Positions 51,898 through 60,265 of a stretch of DNA of 64,000 bases are shown in pieces. Positions within the stretch are counted from its first letter, which is position 1, and the number at the start of each line of letters is the position of its first letter. The stretch spans positions 1-64,000 of the forward strand of contig JAISOV010000046.1 of assembly GCA_031275405.1 (NCBI GenBank), written 5' to 3'. The position numbers were made by a program, and so were the translations under genes. Source of the DNA: Clostridium sp. GTDB taxonomy: Bacteria; Bacillota; Clostridia; Lachnospirales; Lachnospiraceae. A model generated the notes under the pieces. That model did no database searches and was not told the origin of the DNA. It saw nothing but the letters and a program-made list of their open reading frames with translations.

Positions 51898-53385
51898 TTA
51901 AATAATAATGCATACCATTCCGCCGTTGCTGTCATTGACGATTTTTTGCATGGTATCTTGCAGCTTGATCTGGCTTTCGTCTCCGATGGCGGCAATTTTG
52001 CTTGTGATGCCGTCATTTACCAGCTGTTCCACCGTCTTCCCGAAAATATTGGTCTCCCAGATCCCCTCTTCCGAGGTGTCGGCGTTGTTGACATAACGGA
52101 TCAGGTCTTCCGCCTGATCCTGCGTTCCTACGATCGGCGCGATCTCTGTTTCGATGTTGGCGCGGATCATGTGGATGGAAGGGCTGAACGCCTTGATCTT
52201 CACGCCGTATTTATTTCCGTGGCGGATGATTTCCGGAGCGTCCAGCCGGATTTCGCTCTTTTCCGGGGTGACTACGCCGTATCCTTTCATGCGTACCAGG
52301 CTCACCGCGCCTAAAACCTTGGAATACTCCCTCTTCATCGCCGCAAACTCCTTGAGCCTTCCCAGAAGCTGATACTCATCCCGGATCTCTTCCCCGATCA
52401 TCTCCGTCAGCATTTCATAATAATAAGCCTCATCCACGTCCAGCACGACTTTGATCGAGCCGTCCGACATGCTCACGGCGTCGGTCTTGGTACGCTTCAC
52501 ATATTCGCTGTCGATCTCAAGGGGCATGTTGACGGCATCCCTCACAGTGTTGTAATCCTTCATCAGATCCCGCACCTTCACAATGAGATCCTGCTTCATG
52601 CGGTTATCCGAAGGCAGCATTTCCACCCATTTGGGCATATAAAATTCCATGACGGAGATCGGGAACTCATATAAAATGTTTTCCAGGATCAGATGGATGT
52701 CATCCTTTTTCAGCTGTTCGCAGTTCACCGGCAGTGCCGCGACTTCATATTTATTGCTGATTTCCTCCGCCAGCCGCCTGCTTTCCTCTGAGTAAGGCTT
52801 CTGGCTGTTCAGCAGGACCAGAAAGGGCTTATGTAGTCTTTTCAGGGCCGTAATGGTCTTCTCTTCCGCGCCTAGGTAGCTGTTCCTAGGCAGTTCCCCG
52901 AAGCTTCCGTCCGTGGTGACTACCAGTCCGATGGTAGAATGGTCGTTCATGACCTTATCCGTCCCGATCTCCGCCGCCTGGGTAAAAGGGATCTCGTAGT
53001 CGAACCAAGGCGTCCGCACCATCCGCTCCTCGTTTTCCTCCATATGCCCGGCGGCGCCCTCTACCATATAGCCCACGCAGTCGATCAGGCGCACGGACAC
53101 CGGCACATCGCCGTTCAGCGTCAGCCTGGCGGCCTCTTTGGGGATGAATTTCGGTTCGGTGGTCGTAATAGTCCTGCCCCCCGCGCTCTGCGGCAGTTCA
53201 TCCTGCGCCCTCGTCCGCTCGTGTTCGTTCTCCATGTAGGGCAGCACCATGACGTCCATGAACCGCTTGATGAAGGTGGACTTCCCCGTCCTGACCGGCC
53301 CGAGTACTCCGATGTAGATTTCCCCCCCGGTTCTGGCTTGTATATCGTGATAAAGATCATAGGTATTCGCGGCGTAATTTTCCAT
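51898..53385 (-). CDS. spoIVA: stage IV sporulation protein A
   Basis: 495 aa. 'IYIGVLGPVRTGKSTFIKRFMD' (Walker A), 'TTTEPKFIPKEA', 'VRLIDCVGYMVEGA' and 'NDHSTIGLVVTTDGSFGELPR' form the GTPase-like ATPase domain. The C-terminus 'NDSNGGMVCIII' is the conserved membrane-proximal tail. It polymerises with ATP hydrolysis on the forespore outer surface to form the coat basement layer. AGGAGG lies seven bases upstream; a CATATACAT sequence about 25 bases before the start could be a sigma-E -10 but the -35 is weak. It follows the ABC-F gene by 25 bases, an unusual neighbour. Confidence 0.97.
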   Translation of the reverse strand: MENYAANTYDLYHDIQARTGGEIYIGVLGPVRTGKSTFIKRFMDVMVLPYMENEHERTRAQDELPQSAGGRTITTTEPKFIPKEAARLTLNGDVPVSVRLIDCVGYMVEGAAGHMEENEERMVRTPWFDYEIPFTQAAEIGTDKVMNDHSTIGLVVTTDGSFGELPRNSYLGAEEKTITALKRLHKPFLVLLNSQKPYSEESRRLAEEISNKYEVAALPVNCEQLKKDDIHLILENILYEFPISVMEFYMPKWVEMLPSDNRMKQDLIVKVRDLMKDYNTVRDAVNMPLEIDSEYVKRTKTDAVSMSDGSIKVVLDVDEAYYYEMLTEMIGEEIRDEYQLLGRLKEFAAMKREYSKVLGAVSLVRMKGYGVVTPEKSEIRLDAPEIIRHGNKYGVKIKAFSPSIHMIRANIETEIAPIVGTQDQAEDLIRYVNNADTSEEGIWETNIFGKTVEQLVNDGITSKIAAIGDESQIKLQDTMQKIVNDSNGGMVCIII

Positions 53386-53410
53386 AACAAAACCTCCTGC
53401 CTATCCTGTA

Positions 53411-54925
53411 CTATGTATATGCAGGGGGAACGCCATCCATTCCGGCCATCCACTTCTGAGGGCGGAGTCCGCTTTCCGGCAAGGAAAGATCCGGCTGTTC
53501 CCTGCCGTGTCCGCTCTTTCCTATTTCCACCGTCTTGGTCGCGACATTCTCACCGAATGCGATGTCATGCTCTATGAAGATCATGGTCGGCTCACAGCTC
53601 AGGACGGCGGCTTCGATTTGTTTCCGGGAAAAGATGTCGATAAAGTTCAAGGGTTCGTCCCAGAGATACAGGTGCGCGGATTCGCAGAGACTGCGCGCAA
53701 GCAGCACCTTTTTCTTCTGCCCGGCCGAAAAATCCCCCAGATCCTTCTCAAACAGGTTCCGCCCGAAATCAAGCTTGCGGAGCATGGCAAGGAACAGGCT
53801 TCTGTTAAGGGCGTGTCCGCTGGCGAACGCGTCTAAGTCTCCGCACAGAAAAGAGGTGTCTTGCGGGATATAGCTGATGGTCAGCTGGGGATTGTCCGCC
53901 ATGATTTTCCGAACCAAAGTCGTTTTCCCGCAGCCGTTTTGGCCGCGTACCCAGATTCGCTCGCCGCTGTGTACCTCGAAACCAGCACAGGCGAGCAAGG
54001 TGTTTTTGTGATACGCAAGGGGGCGCAGCAGCAGGCTGTCCGCTGTCTCTATGTTTTTGAGAAGCTGGGATTTGCTTTCTATCGCCGCGCCCTGACGGTT
54101 TTCCAGGTTCTTGGCCCGTTTCATCATCTTCGCGGATTTATGCCCGACGTAGCCACGGTCCACGGCGTTCCCGCTATTGCGCTCACGGCTCCGGTACTTG
54201 TCCGCTTCCACCTTGTCCGCCCAGTTTGCCGTGCGGGCGGCGGCTTGGTTCAGACGCCTGATTTCCTTTCGCAGTTTTTCGTTTTCGGCCAGTTCAAAGC
54301 TGTCCTGCCGTTCTTTGTTTGCCCACCATTGTGAGAAATTTCCTGCCTGCACATCAATGCCTGTTTTGTTGATGGCGAGGATGTGGGTAACACAAGAATC
54401 CAGAAAATCCCGGTCGTGGCTCACTAGGATAAACCCGCTCTGTCTCGTAAGATACTGACGAACCTGCTCCCGCGCCTTCTGATCCAGGTGGTTCGTCGGT
54501 TCGTCAATCAGCAGGAAATTCGCAGGCTTCAAAAACAGCGCCGCAAGCAGTATTTTTGTCTGCTCTCCGTTTGAGAGCGTATCGAAAGGACGGGATAGAA
54601 CTTCGCTGTCTACCTGTAAGAAGTTCAGCTCTTTTTCCAATTCCCAGAACACAACGCCAGGATGGATCTGATACAGGACTTCCAGCGTGTCGCGGGTCTT
54701 GTCCTCTACTTCCATAGGAAAGCAGTCAAAGTGGACGTCGGTGTCGATGCGGCCCTGGTATGCATATCTGCCAAGCAGCAGGTTCAGCAAAGTCGTCTTG
54801 CCGCGTCCGTTGCGCCCGACCAAGCCGAGTTTCCAAGAAGTGTCGATGTCAAACGACACTTCCTCGAAAAGATTCTCCCCGCCGTCATAAGCAAAAGTCA
54901 GCTTGCTGACATGGATGGCTGACAT
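53411..54925 (-). CDS. ABC-F ATPase, Lsa/Vga-like ribosomal protection type
   Basis: 504 aa from ATG 54925 with AAGGAG eight bases upstream. Two ATPase domains in one chain: 'KLGLVGRNGRGKTTLLNLLLG', 'DTLSNGEQTKILLAALFL' and 'FLLIDEPTNHLD', then 'RIWVRGQNGCGKTTLVRKI', 'GDFSAGQKKKVLLARSL' and 'LYLWDEPLNFIDIF'. There are no membrane segments. 'AIHVSKLTFAYDGGENLFEEVSFDIDTSWKLGL' resembles Lsa proteins, which displace lincosamides, pleuromutilins and streptogramin A from the ribosome; specificity cannot be read. A tail of about 35 residues ('GKSGHGREQPDLSLPESG...') is not typical. Whether it confers resistance is unproven. Confidence 0.85.
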   Translation of the reverse strand: MSAIHVSKLTFAYDGGENLFEEVSFDIDTSWKLGLVGRNGRGKTTLLNLLLGRYAYQGRIDTDVHFDCFPMEVEDKTRDTLEVLYQIHPGVVFWELEKELNFLQVDSEVLSRPFDTLSNGEQTKILLAALFLKPANFLLIDEPTNHLDQKAREQVRQYLTRQSGFILVSHDRDFLDSCVTHILAINKTGIDVQAGNFSQWWANKERQDSFELAENEKLRKEIRRLNQAAARTANWADKVEADKYRSRERNSGNAVDRGYVGHKSAKMMKRAKNLENRQGAAIESKSQLLKNIETADSLLLRPLAYHKNTLLACAGFEVHSGERIWVRGQNGCGKTTLVRKIMADNPQLTISYIPQDTSFLCGDLDAFASGHALNRSLFLAMLRKLDFGRNLFEKDLGDFSAGQKKKVLLARSLCESAHLYLWDEPLNFIDIFSRKQIEAAVLSCEPTMIFIEHDIAFGENVATKTVEIGKSGHGREQPDLSLPESGLRPQKWMAGMDGVPPAYT

Positions 54926-55020
54926 CAATTCTTCTCCTTCTTTCCGGAAAACGACCGCTCTGTCTCTATTCCGATATATTTTAATTTAGGAAGCTTAAGG
55001 TGTTTATCGCCCCAGTCATT

Positions 55021-55049
55021 AAGATAGCATAAATTCACCGCATTCTCAA
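55021..55049 (-). promoter_or_regulatory. sigma-A promoter of the ABC-F gene
   Basis: TTGAGA (55044-55049), 17 bases, TATCTT (55021-55026). The leader is about 90 bases; no convincing leader peptide or attenuator hairpin was found. Confidence 0.65.
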
Positions 55050-55107
55050 TAAAAATTTATTTTCTCCGGGAGTTAGGCAAATCGGTGCAAAGAGCGCAGA
55101 TTTGGGA

Positions 55108-55136
55108 TTGTCAGAGACGTTATAAAGTGTTATCAT
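55108..55136 (+). promoter_or_regulatory. sigma-A promoter of the GH13 gene
   Basis: TTGTCA (55108-55113), 17 bases, TATCAT (55131-55136), about 55 bases before the start. Confidence 0.7.
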
Positions 55137-55189
55137 GATTTCCAGGTGATCCGTTGGAAATGATTTTATGGGAAAGGATGGGCAGAGGG

Positions 55190-56515
55190 ATGCACTGGTA
55201 CCAGGAAGCTGTTTTTTATCATATTTACACGTTCGGGCTGTGCAAGGCTCCTTTTGAGAACGATTACGCGAAGTCTGCAAAAAAGCTCGGGGAGATCGGG
55301 AAATGGATCCCGCACATCAAGAACCTAGGCTGCAGCAGCGTGCTTTTCAGCCCCGTCATGCTGTCCAGAACCCACGGCTACGACGTCACGGATTATTATA
55401 AAATAGACAACCGGCTCGGCACGAACGATGATTTTCGCGCCTTAGTGGACAAACTCCATGAAAACGGGCTGAGGGTCGTCTTGGACAGCGTGTTCAACCA
55501 CTGCGGACGCGACTTCTTCGCTTTCCGGGAACTGCGTGAGGGGAACCGCTCTTACGCTTCCTGGTTTTCGGGGGTGGATTTCGGCAGGAACAGCTCCCTT
55601 GGCGACTGTTTTACCTATGACACCTGGAGCGGCTATGATGAACTGGTCAAATTCAATCTGCGCAATCCGGAAACAAAAGCCTATCTTCTGGACGCCGCCC
55701 TGTTTGCCATCCGGGAATTCGGCATCGACGGAATGCGTCTGGATTCCGCCAATGTACTGGACTTTGATTTCATGAGAGAGCTGCGGAAAGTCACGACGGG
55801 CGCGAAAGAAGATTTCTGGCTGATGGGCGAGGTCGTGTCGGGGGATTACAGCCGCTGGGTCAACGACGGACTTCTGCATTCCGTGACGAATTACCAGCTT
55901 TTTAAGGCGCTGTTTTCCAGCCACAACGACAGCAACCTATATGAGCTTGCGCATACGCTGGGGCGCGGCTTCGGCGACGGCGGTATCTGGAATCATCTTC
56001 CTCTTTACAACTTCGTGGACAACCACGACCAGCCCCGCCTTGCCAGCGTGGTGAAACGGCCCGAATATCTGCGGACGATTTATCTTATGCTGTATACCCT
56101 TCCCGGGCTGCCGTCCATCTACTATGGCAGTGAATGGGGAACGAAAGGGGTGAAGGCAAAGGATTCGGATCAGCCGCTGCGTCCGTATTTTGACATCGAC
56201 CAGCTCACGAAAGAAATACCGCGGCTGGAAGGCTTCCTCCGGAAGCTGGCGGATCTCCGGGCGGAAAGCCCCGCCCTGAAATGGGGCGCCTATCGGGAGG
56301 TCTCGATCGGGTATATGGCTCCGTTTGTGTTCGAGCGCAGGTACGGCGGCGAAACCGTGACGGTCGCGATCCATCCTTTCGAGACTTCCGCGAGCGTGGA
56401 TCTGTCGCGCTGCGGCTCGTGTTTCCGGGATGTGCTGAACGAAGAGGAGCTTTCGGGCGGCGTGGTTGCGTTTGCGCCTTATAGCGGGCGGATCCTGAAA
56501 CAACGGAAAGGCTGA
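55190..56515 (+). CDS. alpha-amylase family (GH13) glycosidase
   Basis: 441 aa from ATG 55190 ('MHWYQEAVFYHIYTFG'); the tracked ATG is 12 codons earlier and the true start is uncertain. GH13 regions: 'VVLDSVFNHCGRD' (region I), 'GIDGMRLDSANV' (nucleophile Asp), 'FWLMGEVVSGDY' (acid/base Glu) and 'YNFVDNHDQPR' (third carboxylate). There is no signal peptide, so it acts on cytoplasmic maltodextrin-type oligosaccharides. Short for the family, with a small C-terminal beta domain. Monocistronic. Confidence 0.92.
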   Translation: MHWYQEAVFYHIYTFGLCKAPFENDYAKSAKKLGEIGKWIPHIKNLGCSSVLFSPVMLSRTHGYDVTDYYKIDNRLGTNDDFRALVDKLHENGLRVVLDSVFNHCGRDFFAFRELREGNRSYASWFSGVDFGRNSSLGDCFTYDTWSGYDELVKFNLRNPETKAYLLDAALFAIREFGIDGMRLDSANVLDFDFMRELRKVTTGAKEDFWLMGEVVSGDYSRWVNDGLLHSVTNYQLFKALFSSHNDSNLYELAHTLGRGFGDGGIWNHLPLYNFVDNHDQPRLASVVKRPEYLRTIYLMLYTLPGLPSIYYGSEWGTKGVKAKDSDQPLRPYFDIDQLTKEIPRLEGFLRKLADLRAESPALKWGAYREVSIGYMAPFVFERRYGGETVTVAIHPFETSASVDLSRCGSCFRDVLNEEELSGGVVAFAPYSGRILKQRKG

Positions 56516-56620
56516 CCTTTTCATCCCAAAATGATCCGAGCTGACATAACGATCCTGATCATATTGCCGTCCAAAGACCGCAGCCGTAACGACCAGCGCG
56601 AGAATCACGATGCCGGTCAT
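56516..56620 (-). pseudogene. truncated second YxeA (DUF1093)-like gene
   Basis: An ATG at 56620 with AAAGGAA eight bases upstream opens a frame starting with a hydrophobic export signal ('TGIVILALVVTAAVFG') and 'RQYDQDRYVSSDHFGMKR', like the YxeA pattern 'YYxDRYVGxDYY' and the N-terminus of the intact neighbour. After about 35 codons the frame runs antisense through the GH13 gene (tracked as 227 aa) and no longer resembles the family. I infer a gene 5' end cut off by the GH13 3' end. It lies 17 bases after the intact yxeA-like gene. Confidence 0.5.
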
Positions 56621-56637
56621 ACGAAGGGTTCCTTTTT

Positions 56638-57399
56638 TTAGTTGATTTGCGATGGACTCTCCTTGCTTTTTTCTTTCAGTTCATAGCCAAACTCGACTCG
56701 CCTGTCGTATTTCTGAGAAAAAATCGTCGTTCCCCCCTCCAGCTTGATCTCCAGGAAAATCGCGGGAAGCTCCGGAAAAGCCTCCTGATCCGTCCTGAAC
56801 TGAGATCGGTAAACAGGGTCGAGAAATTCCGCCGCTTCTTCTGCTAACGTCTTCGCGTTGGCGCTGTAAACATAAGTATACACCAGCCCGGTTTCCTCCG
56901 CGTCGCAGGAAATGGTAAGGGAAGGCGTATTTCTCGCGCTGAGCTGGCGCGTTCTTTCCCCGGCGTATTCGTCCAGCGTCGAGGCGGAGGAAGGCTCGAA
57001 ATTTTCTTTGATCTTTTCTAATGCCTTCGCGGGAACTTCGGATACATCCAGCGCTTCCTTGCCAATCGTCCAAAGTTTACTGACACTCACCTTGAGATAC
57101 GTTCCAGGCGGGTACACATCATGAAAGTCCAAATACGCGTCAAATTCCAGCTCTCTTGCCTCACCTTCCGCATTGTAGCACATCAGTCTGTACTCCGCCT
57201 TGAGTCCCTGCGCCTGGCCGTTGCTGTCCAGCGCGTATACGGGCGTGTTATCGTAAGCCAGCGGAACAACGGTATAGTAAGCAGCCTCCAGCGCGTAACG
57301 GTCGCCGTAATATCCCTTCAGCCAAAGGGCAGCCGCCGCAGTCAGTACCAGAGCCGCAACGCCAAAAGCTCCCAGAATCATTTTTTTCCCTGTCTTCAT
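56638..57399 (-). CDS. YxeA/DUF1093 family exported protein
   Basis: 253 aa from ATG 57399, with GGAG eight bases upstream. A signal/anchor 'MILGAFGVAALVLTAAAALWL' is followed by 'GYYGDRYALEAAYYTVVPLAYDNTPVYALDSNGQAQGLKAEYRLMCYNAEGEARELEFD' and 'PPGTYLKVSVSKLWTIGKEALDVSEVPAKALEKIKENF', the DUF1093 pattern. The length is double that of YxeA, and the extra C-terminal half (about 130-253) is unrecognised. YxeA-type proteins accompany Bce-like peptide-detoxification loci. It starts two bases after the permease stop. Confidence 0.8.
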   Translation of the reverse strand: MKTGKKMILGAFGVAALVLTAAAALWLKGYYGDRYALEAAYYTVVPLAYDNTPVYALDSNGQAQGLKAEYRLMCYNAEGEARELEFDAYLDFHDVYPPGTYLKVSVSKLWTIGKEALDVSEVPAKALEKIKENFEPSSASTLDEYAGERTRQLSARNTPSLTISCDAEETGLVYTYVYSANAKTLAEEAAEFLDPVYRSQFRTDQEAFPELPAIFLEIKLEGGTTIFSQKYDRRVEFGYELKEKSKESPSQIN

Positions 57400-57401
57400 C
57401 C

Positions 57402-58145
57402 TCAAAACTCCAATTCTTTTTTATGGAACGCCAAAGACGACAGAACCACCGTCACAGCCACATAAACCACATATTCAGACGCCGGCAGCAGGACGGATTC
57501 CCCCGTGAGAATCCCCACAAGCGTTCTGAGTAAAATGCCTGCCATCAGATGTCTGGACAGTCCGGGCAACAGGCCGCTGACCATATCCCAGTTCAGAAGC
57601 GCCTCCAGCAGCTGGCTGACAATACCGAGCGCCAGCAGCAGATAAGTCACCATGCCAAAGGTCGCCCGCTGCAAGCCGTAAACCACAGCGGCCGACAGGG
57701 AAGCAAACGCGAGGATTTCCATCAGGGCTTTCAGCCCCCATACAGATACTTCTCCGAGAATCGCGAAGGAAGCCGGAGTACCCAACACCGCGTAGGCCGC
57801 GTACATAAAAAGCGGAACCAGCCCGACCATCACCGTGCCAAACAGCGCCATGAGCAGGAGCTTGGAAAGGATGATTTGAGCCTTGTTCATGCCGAAGCCG
57901 ATGAGGGTCGCGAGATTCCTGGCGTTCAGGTCGTCGGTATAAATGGCCGCAAACAGATAACCGCCGATCACTGGCGGCAGGAAGCCAAAGAGCGTTTCCG
58001 CGTCCGTCAGCATCTGCTCCGCGCCGCTGCTTCCCATGCGGATAAACATCAGCAGAAGATAGGCGAGCGCAAACGCGCCAAAATAGAGATACAGGCTCTT
58101 TTTACAGAGCAGGCGATAGATTTCACCGCGCAGATAAGGAAACAT
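57402..58145 (-). CDS. ABC-2 type permease
   Basis: 247 aa from ATG 58145 with GGAGG eight bases upstream. Six membrane helices: 'LYLYFGAFALAYLLLMFI', 'LFGFLPPVIGGYLFAAIY', 'LLLMALFGTVMVGLVPLFMYAAYAV', 'ALMEILAFASLSAAVVYGL', 'GMVTYLLLALGIVSQLLEALL' and 'YVVYVAVTVVLSSLAFH'. It is the membrane half of a BcrAB/lantibiotic-immunity style exporter and overlaps its ATPase by 23 bases. Confidence 0.85.
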   Translation of the reverse strand: MFPYLRGEIYRLLCKKSLYLYFGAFALAYLLLMFIRMGSSGAEQMLTDAETLFGFLPPVIGGYLFAAIYTDDLNARNLATLIGFGMNKAQIILSKLLLMALFGTVMVGLVPLFMYAAYAVLGTPASFAILGEVSVWGLKALMEILAFASLSAAVVYGLQRATFGMVTYLLLALGIVSQLLEALLNWDMVSGLLPGLSRHLMAGILLRTLVGILTGESVLLPASEYVVYVAVTVVLSSLAFHKKELEF

Positions 58146-59046
58146 TCCGAACACCTCCAATCAAATGCATAAAATATTCTTCCAGCGTGGTTTCCTTAGG
58201 GGAAAGCCGATAAAGCGCCACACCCTCGGACACCAGCACACGCGCGACCGCGTCTGGCCGATCCAGGTGCGATTCCAGGATCAGCCGGCCGCCCTTTGCC
58301 CTGACGTCTGTAATGCCCAGCCTGGACCGCAGAAGCGCAGCCGCCTTGTCGCCGCTGTCCACATCGATGACCAGCGACCTTTTGGTGCGTTCATGCAAGT
58401 CGGCATGGGTGATTTCCTGTACCAGATTTCCCTGCTCGATGAAACCGAAGCGGGTCGCCACCAAATCCAGCTCGCTTAAAATGTGGGAAGACACAAGAAA
58501 GGTCGTGCCGCGTTCCTGATTCTCCCTCTGAATGACCGCTCTGATATCGGCAATGCCCTGCGGGTCAAGCCCGTTTACCGGCTCATCCAGCACAACGACA
58601 GGCGGCCTGCCCAGCATGGCTCCGGCCAGCCCCAGCCGCTGCTTCATGCCCAGCGAAAAGGCTTTGAAAGGCTTTTTCACGCCTGCAAGCCCCACAAGCT
58701 CCAGCAGGCGCAGGGTTTCTCCTTTCTCCCGTATCCCCTTGATCCGGCAGAGGTATTCCAGATTCTGCCTTGGATCCAGGTAGGGAAAGAAGGACGGGCT
58801 GATCATAAACCCGATATGCCGCCGCGCCGCGTTCGGCCCGTTTTGTCCGTCTCCGATTTCGATTTCCCCCGCCGTGGGTTTTGCCAAGCCCATGACGCAC
58901 TTGAAAAAAGTGGTTTTCCCCGCGCCGTTGCGTCCGACAAGACCATAAATATCGCCCTTTCGTAAGGCCAGCGATACTTGATGAAGCGCTGTAAATTCGC
59001 CGTATTGTTTGGTCAGGCCACGGGTCTGTAAAAGCGTCTGTACCAT
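58123..59046 (-). CDS. ABC transporter ATP-binding protein, BcrA type
   Basis: 307 aa, AAGGAG eight bases upstream. 'LVGRNGAGKTTFFKCVMGL' (Walker A), 'FSLGMKQRLGLAGAMLGRPPVVVLDEPVNGLDPQG' (signature and Walker B) and 'FLVSSHILSELDLVATRFGFIEQG'. The C-terminal about 80 residues are the usual bacitracin/lantibiotic-type extension. It pairs with the permease downstream to export or repel membrane-active peptides. Confidence 0.9.
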   Translation of the reverse strand: MVQTLLQTRGLTKQYGEFTALHQVSLALRKGDIYGLVGRNGAGKTTFFKCVMGLAKPTAGEIEIGDGQNGPNAARRHIGFMISPSFFPYLDPRQNLEYLCRIKGIREKGETLRLLELVGLAGVKKPFKAFSLGMKQRLGLAGAMLGRPPVVVLDEPVNGLDPQGIADIRAVIQRENQERGTTFLVSSHILSELDLVATRFGFIEQGNLVQEITHADLHERTKRSLVIDVDSGDKAAALLRSRLGITDVRAKGGRLILESHLDRPDAVARVLVSEGVALYRLSPKETTLEEYFMHLIGGVRNVSLSAR

Positions 59047-59120
59047 CCGTGTTTCTCCTTTGGTTTGATTGGATTACCGTTCTATTTTATCAAGCCCGGC
59101 AGCTGCGTACCATTGATTTG

Positions 59121-59154
59121 CCTTACAGCTTCCTTACAAAAACGTCACATAAGG
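59121..59154 (-). promoter_or_regulatory. putative Bce-type response regulator operator 1
   Basis: Minus strand: CCTTATGTGACG-TTTTTGTAAGGAAGCTGTAAGG. It is nearly identical to the site at 62501-62534 (two differences over 34 bases) and resembles the BceR-type arrangement TGACA...TGTAAG. It lies about 75 bases before the BcrA-type ATPase. Its first bases also read as PYVTFL-stop, the histidine kinase C-terminus. Confidence 0.7.
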
Positions 59155-59173
59155 GTCTTTCCCAGCCATGCTT

Positions 59174-60265
59174 TCAACCTTTTCGCTTCACCGTGCTGAC
59201 ATTTTCTGTCCGGCTCAGGCGTTCATACCAGAGCCGGCGGCGGTTTCGCAGACTGTAAAAAAAATCGGCCAGTGAAAAAGCAAGCAGGGCAAGGAGCAGC
59301 GCCAGCCAAAGCGCCTGCCGCTCTTCGGACGTATCAACCATCTCCCGGAAAAATGACCCTCCGAACAGCACGGCGTCGCGCAGCAGATAGCGTAAAGCAA
59401 CCGCCGGTACAAAAGGCAGCCCCGGAGCGGTCTGCGACACCTTGACCCGTACCAATGCCTTGCCCGGCGTTCGGCCTTTGGTCAGCAGAGCAAAGCCCAG
59501 CGTATAAACGCACAGCGTAAGACCGAACACGGGAACAGGATCCAACCCCAGAAAGGCCGCCAGCGGGATCTGCAAAAAGGAAATCAGCAGATGATCCAGA
59601 AACAAGGCGGCCGCCCGCCTGGAAAAACTGACCGATCTGCCGCGTTCCCTGCTTTTTTGGTCTATCCGCTCCCGTTTCGGCAAAAAGCGCAGCAGTTTGA
59701 TAAAAATAAAATATCCGACCAGCCCGCCGAGGGAATTCAGCAGCAGATCGTCTGCGGAAAACAGGCGATAGGGCTTTGGATAGAGCCAAAACAGCCCCGT
59801 CAGCTGTGTCACCTCAAAAAACAGAGAGAGCAGGAAGGAAAGAAGCAGCACCTTTTTCCAGTTTTTCCTGAAATAATAGGCTAAATAGACGCCAAAGGGC
59901 AGCAGCAGGAAAAAGTTGAAAGAAGGCTCCAGAAACGAAGAGCTTTTCAGCGCCGGTATCCAGGTACGCGGCTGAAACAGCTGAAACGGGGATTTTGTCA
60001 GAAAGTTCTGCACGAAACGGAACGGCAGCAGATCATAAAAAGGTCCGGTTCGCACCGCAGCCGCTGCCGGATCCGGCAGCGGCAGGATGATCAGATAATA
60101 AGCGCATTGCAGATAGAACACAAAGGAAAACAGAACCAATGTACGCCAGAGCGAAACCGCGCCATATCTGCGATAGCTATGGATGGCATAAGGCAGGGAA
60201 AACAAACCGGCAACCAGCGGAAACATCAACGCCGCTGTAAAGATTGGGAAATAATAGGGACTCAT
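59174..60265 (-). CDS. VanZ-RDD fusion membrane protein
   Basis: 363 aa from ATG 60265, which overlaps the permease stop (ATGA), with AGGAGG eight bases upstream. The N-terminal half (about 1-200) is VanZ-like: 'LIILPLPDP', 'LLPFRFVQNFL', 'NFFLLLPFGVYLAYYFRKNWKKVLLLSFLLSLFFEVTQLTGLF' and 'FSADDLLLNSLGGLVGYF'. The C-terminal half (about 215-345) is an RDD domain: 'RRAAALFLDHLLISFLQIPLAAF', 'TKGRTPGKALVRVKV' and 'PAVALRYLLRDAVLF'. VanZ proteins alter susceptibility to lipopeptides and glycopeptides. Last gene of the first ABC operon. Confidence 0.85.
   Translation of the reverse strand: MSPYYFPIFTAALMFPLVAGLFSLPYAIHSYRRYGAVSLWRTLVLFSFVFYLQCAYYLIILPLPDPAAAAVRTGPFYDLLPFRFVQNFLTKSPFQLFQPRTWIPALKSSSFLEPSFNFFLLLPFGVYLAYYFRKNWKKVLLLSFLLSLFFEVTQLTGLFWLYPKPYRLFSADDLLLNSLGGLVGYFIFIKLLRFLPKRERIDQKSRERGRSVSFSRRAAALFLDHLLISFLQIPLAAFLGLDPVPVFGLTLCVYTLGFALLTKGRTPGKALVRVKVSQTAPGLPFVPAVALRYLLRDAVLFGGSFFREMVDTSEERQALWLALLLALLAFSLADFFYSLRNRRRLWYERLSRTENVSTVKRKG

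Noticed and set aside
51358-52314. 318-aa plus-strand ORF after the secreted protein
   Set aside because: It crosses two intrinsic terminators and runs antisense into spoIVA; no RBS or homology.
54990-55018. 12-codon leader peptide before the ABC-F gene
   Set aside because: The ATG falls at or before the predicted transcription start and no RBS is present.
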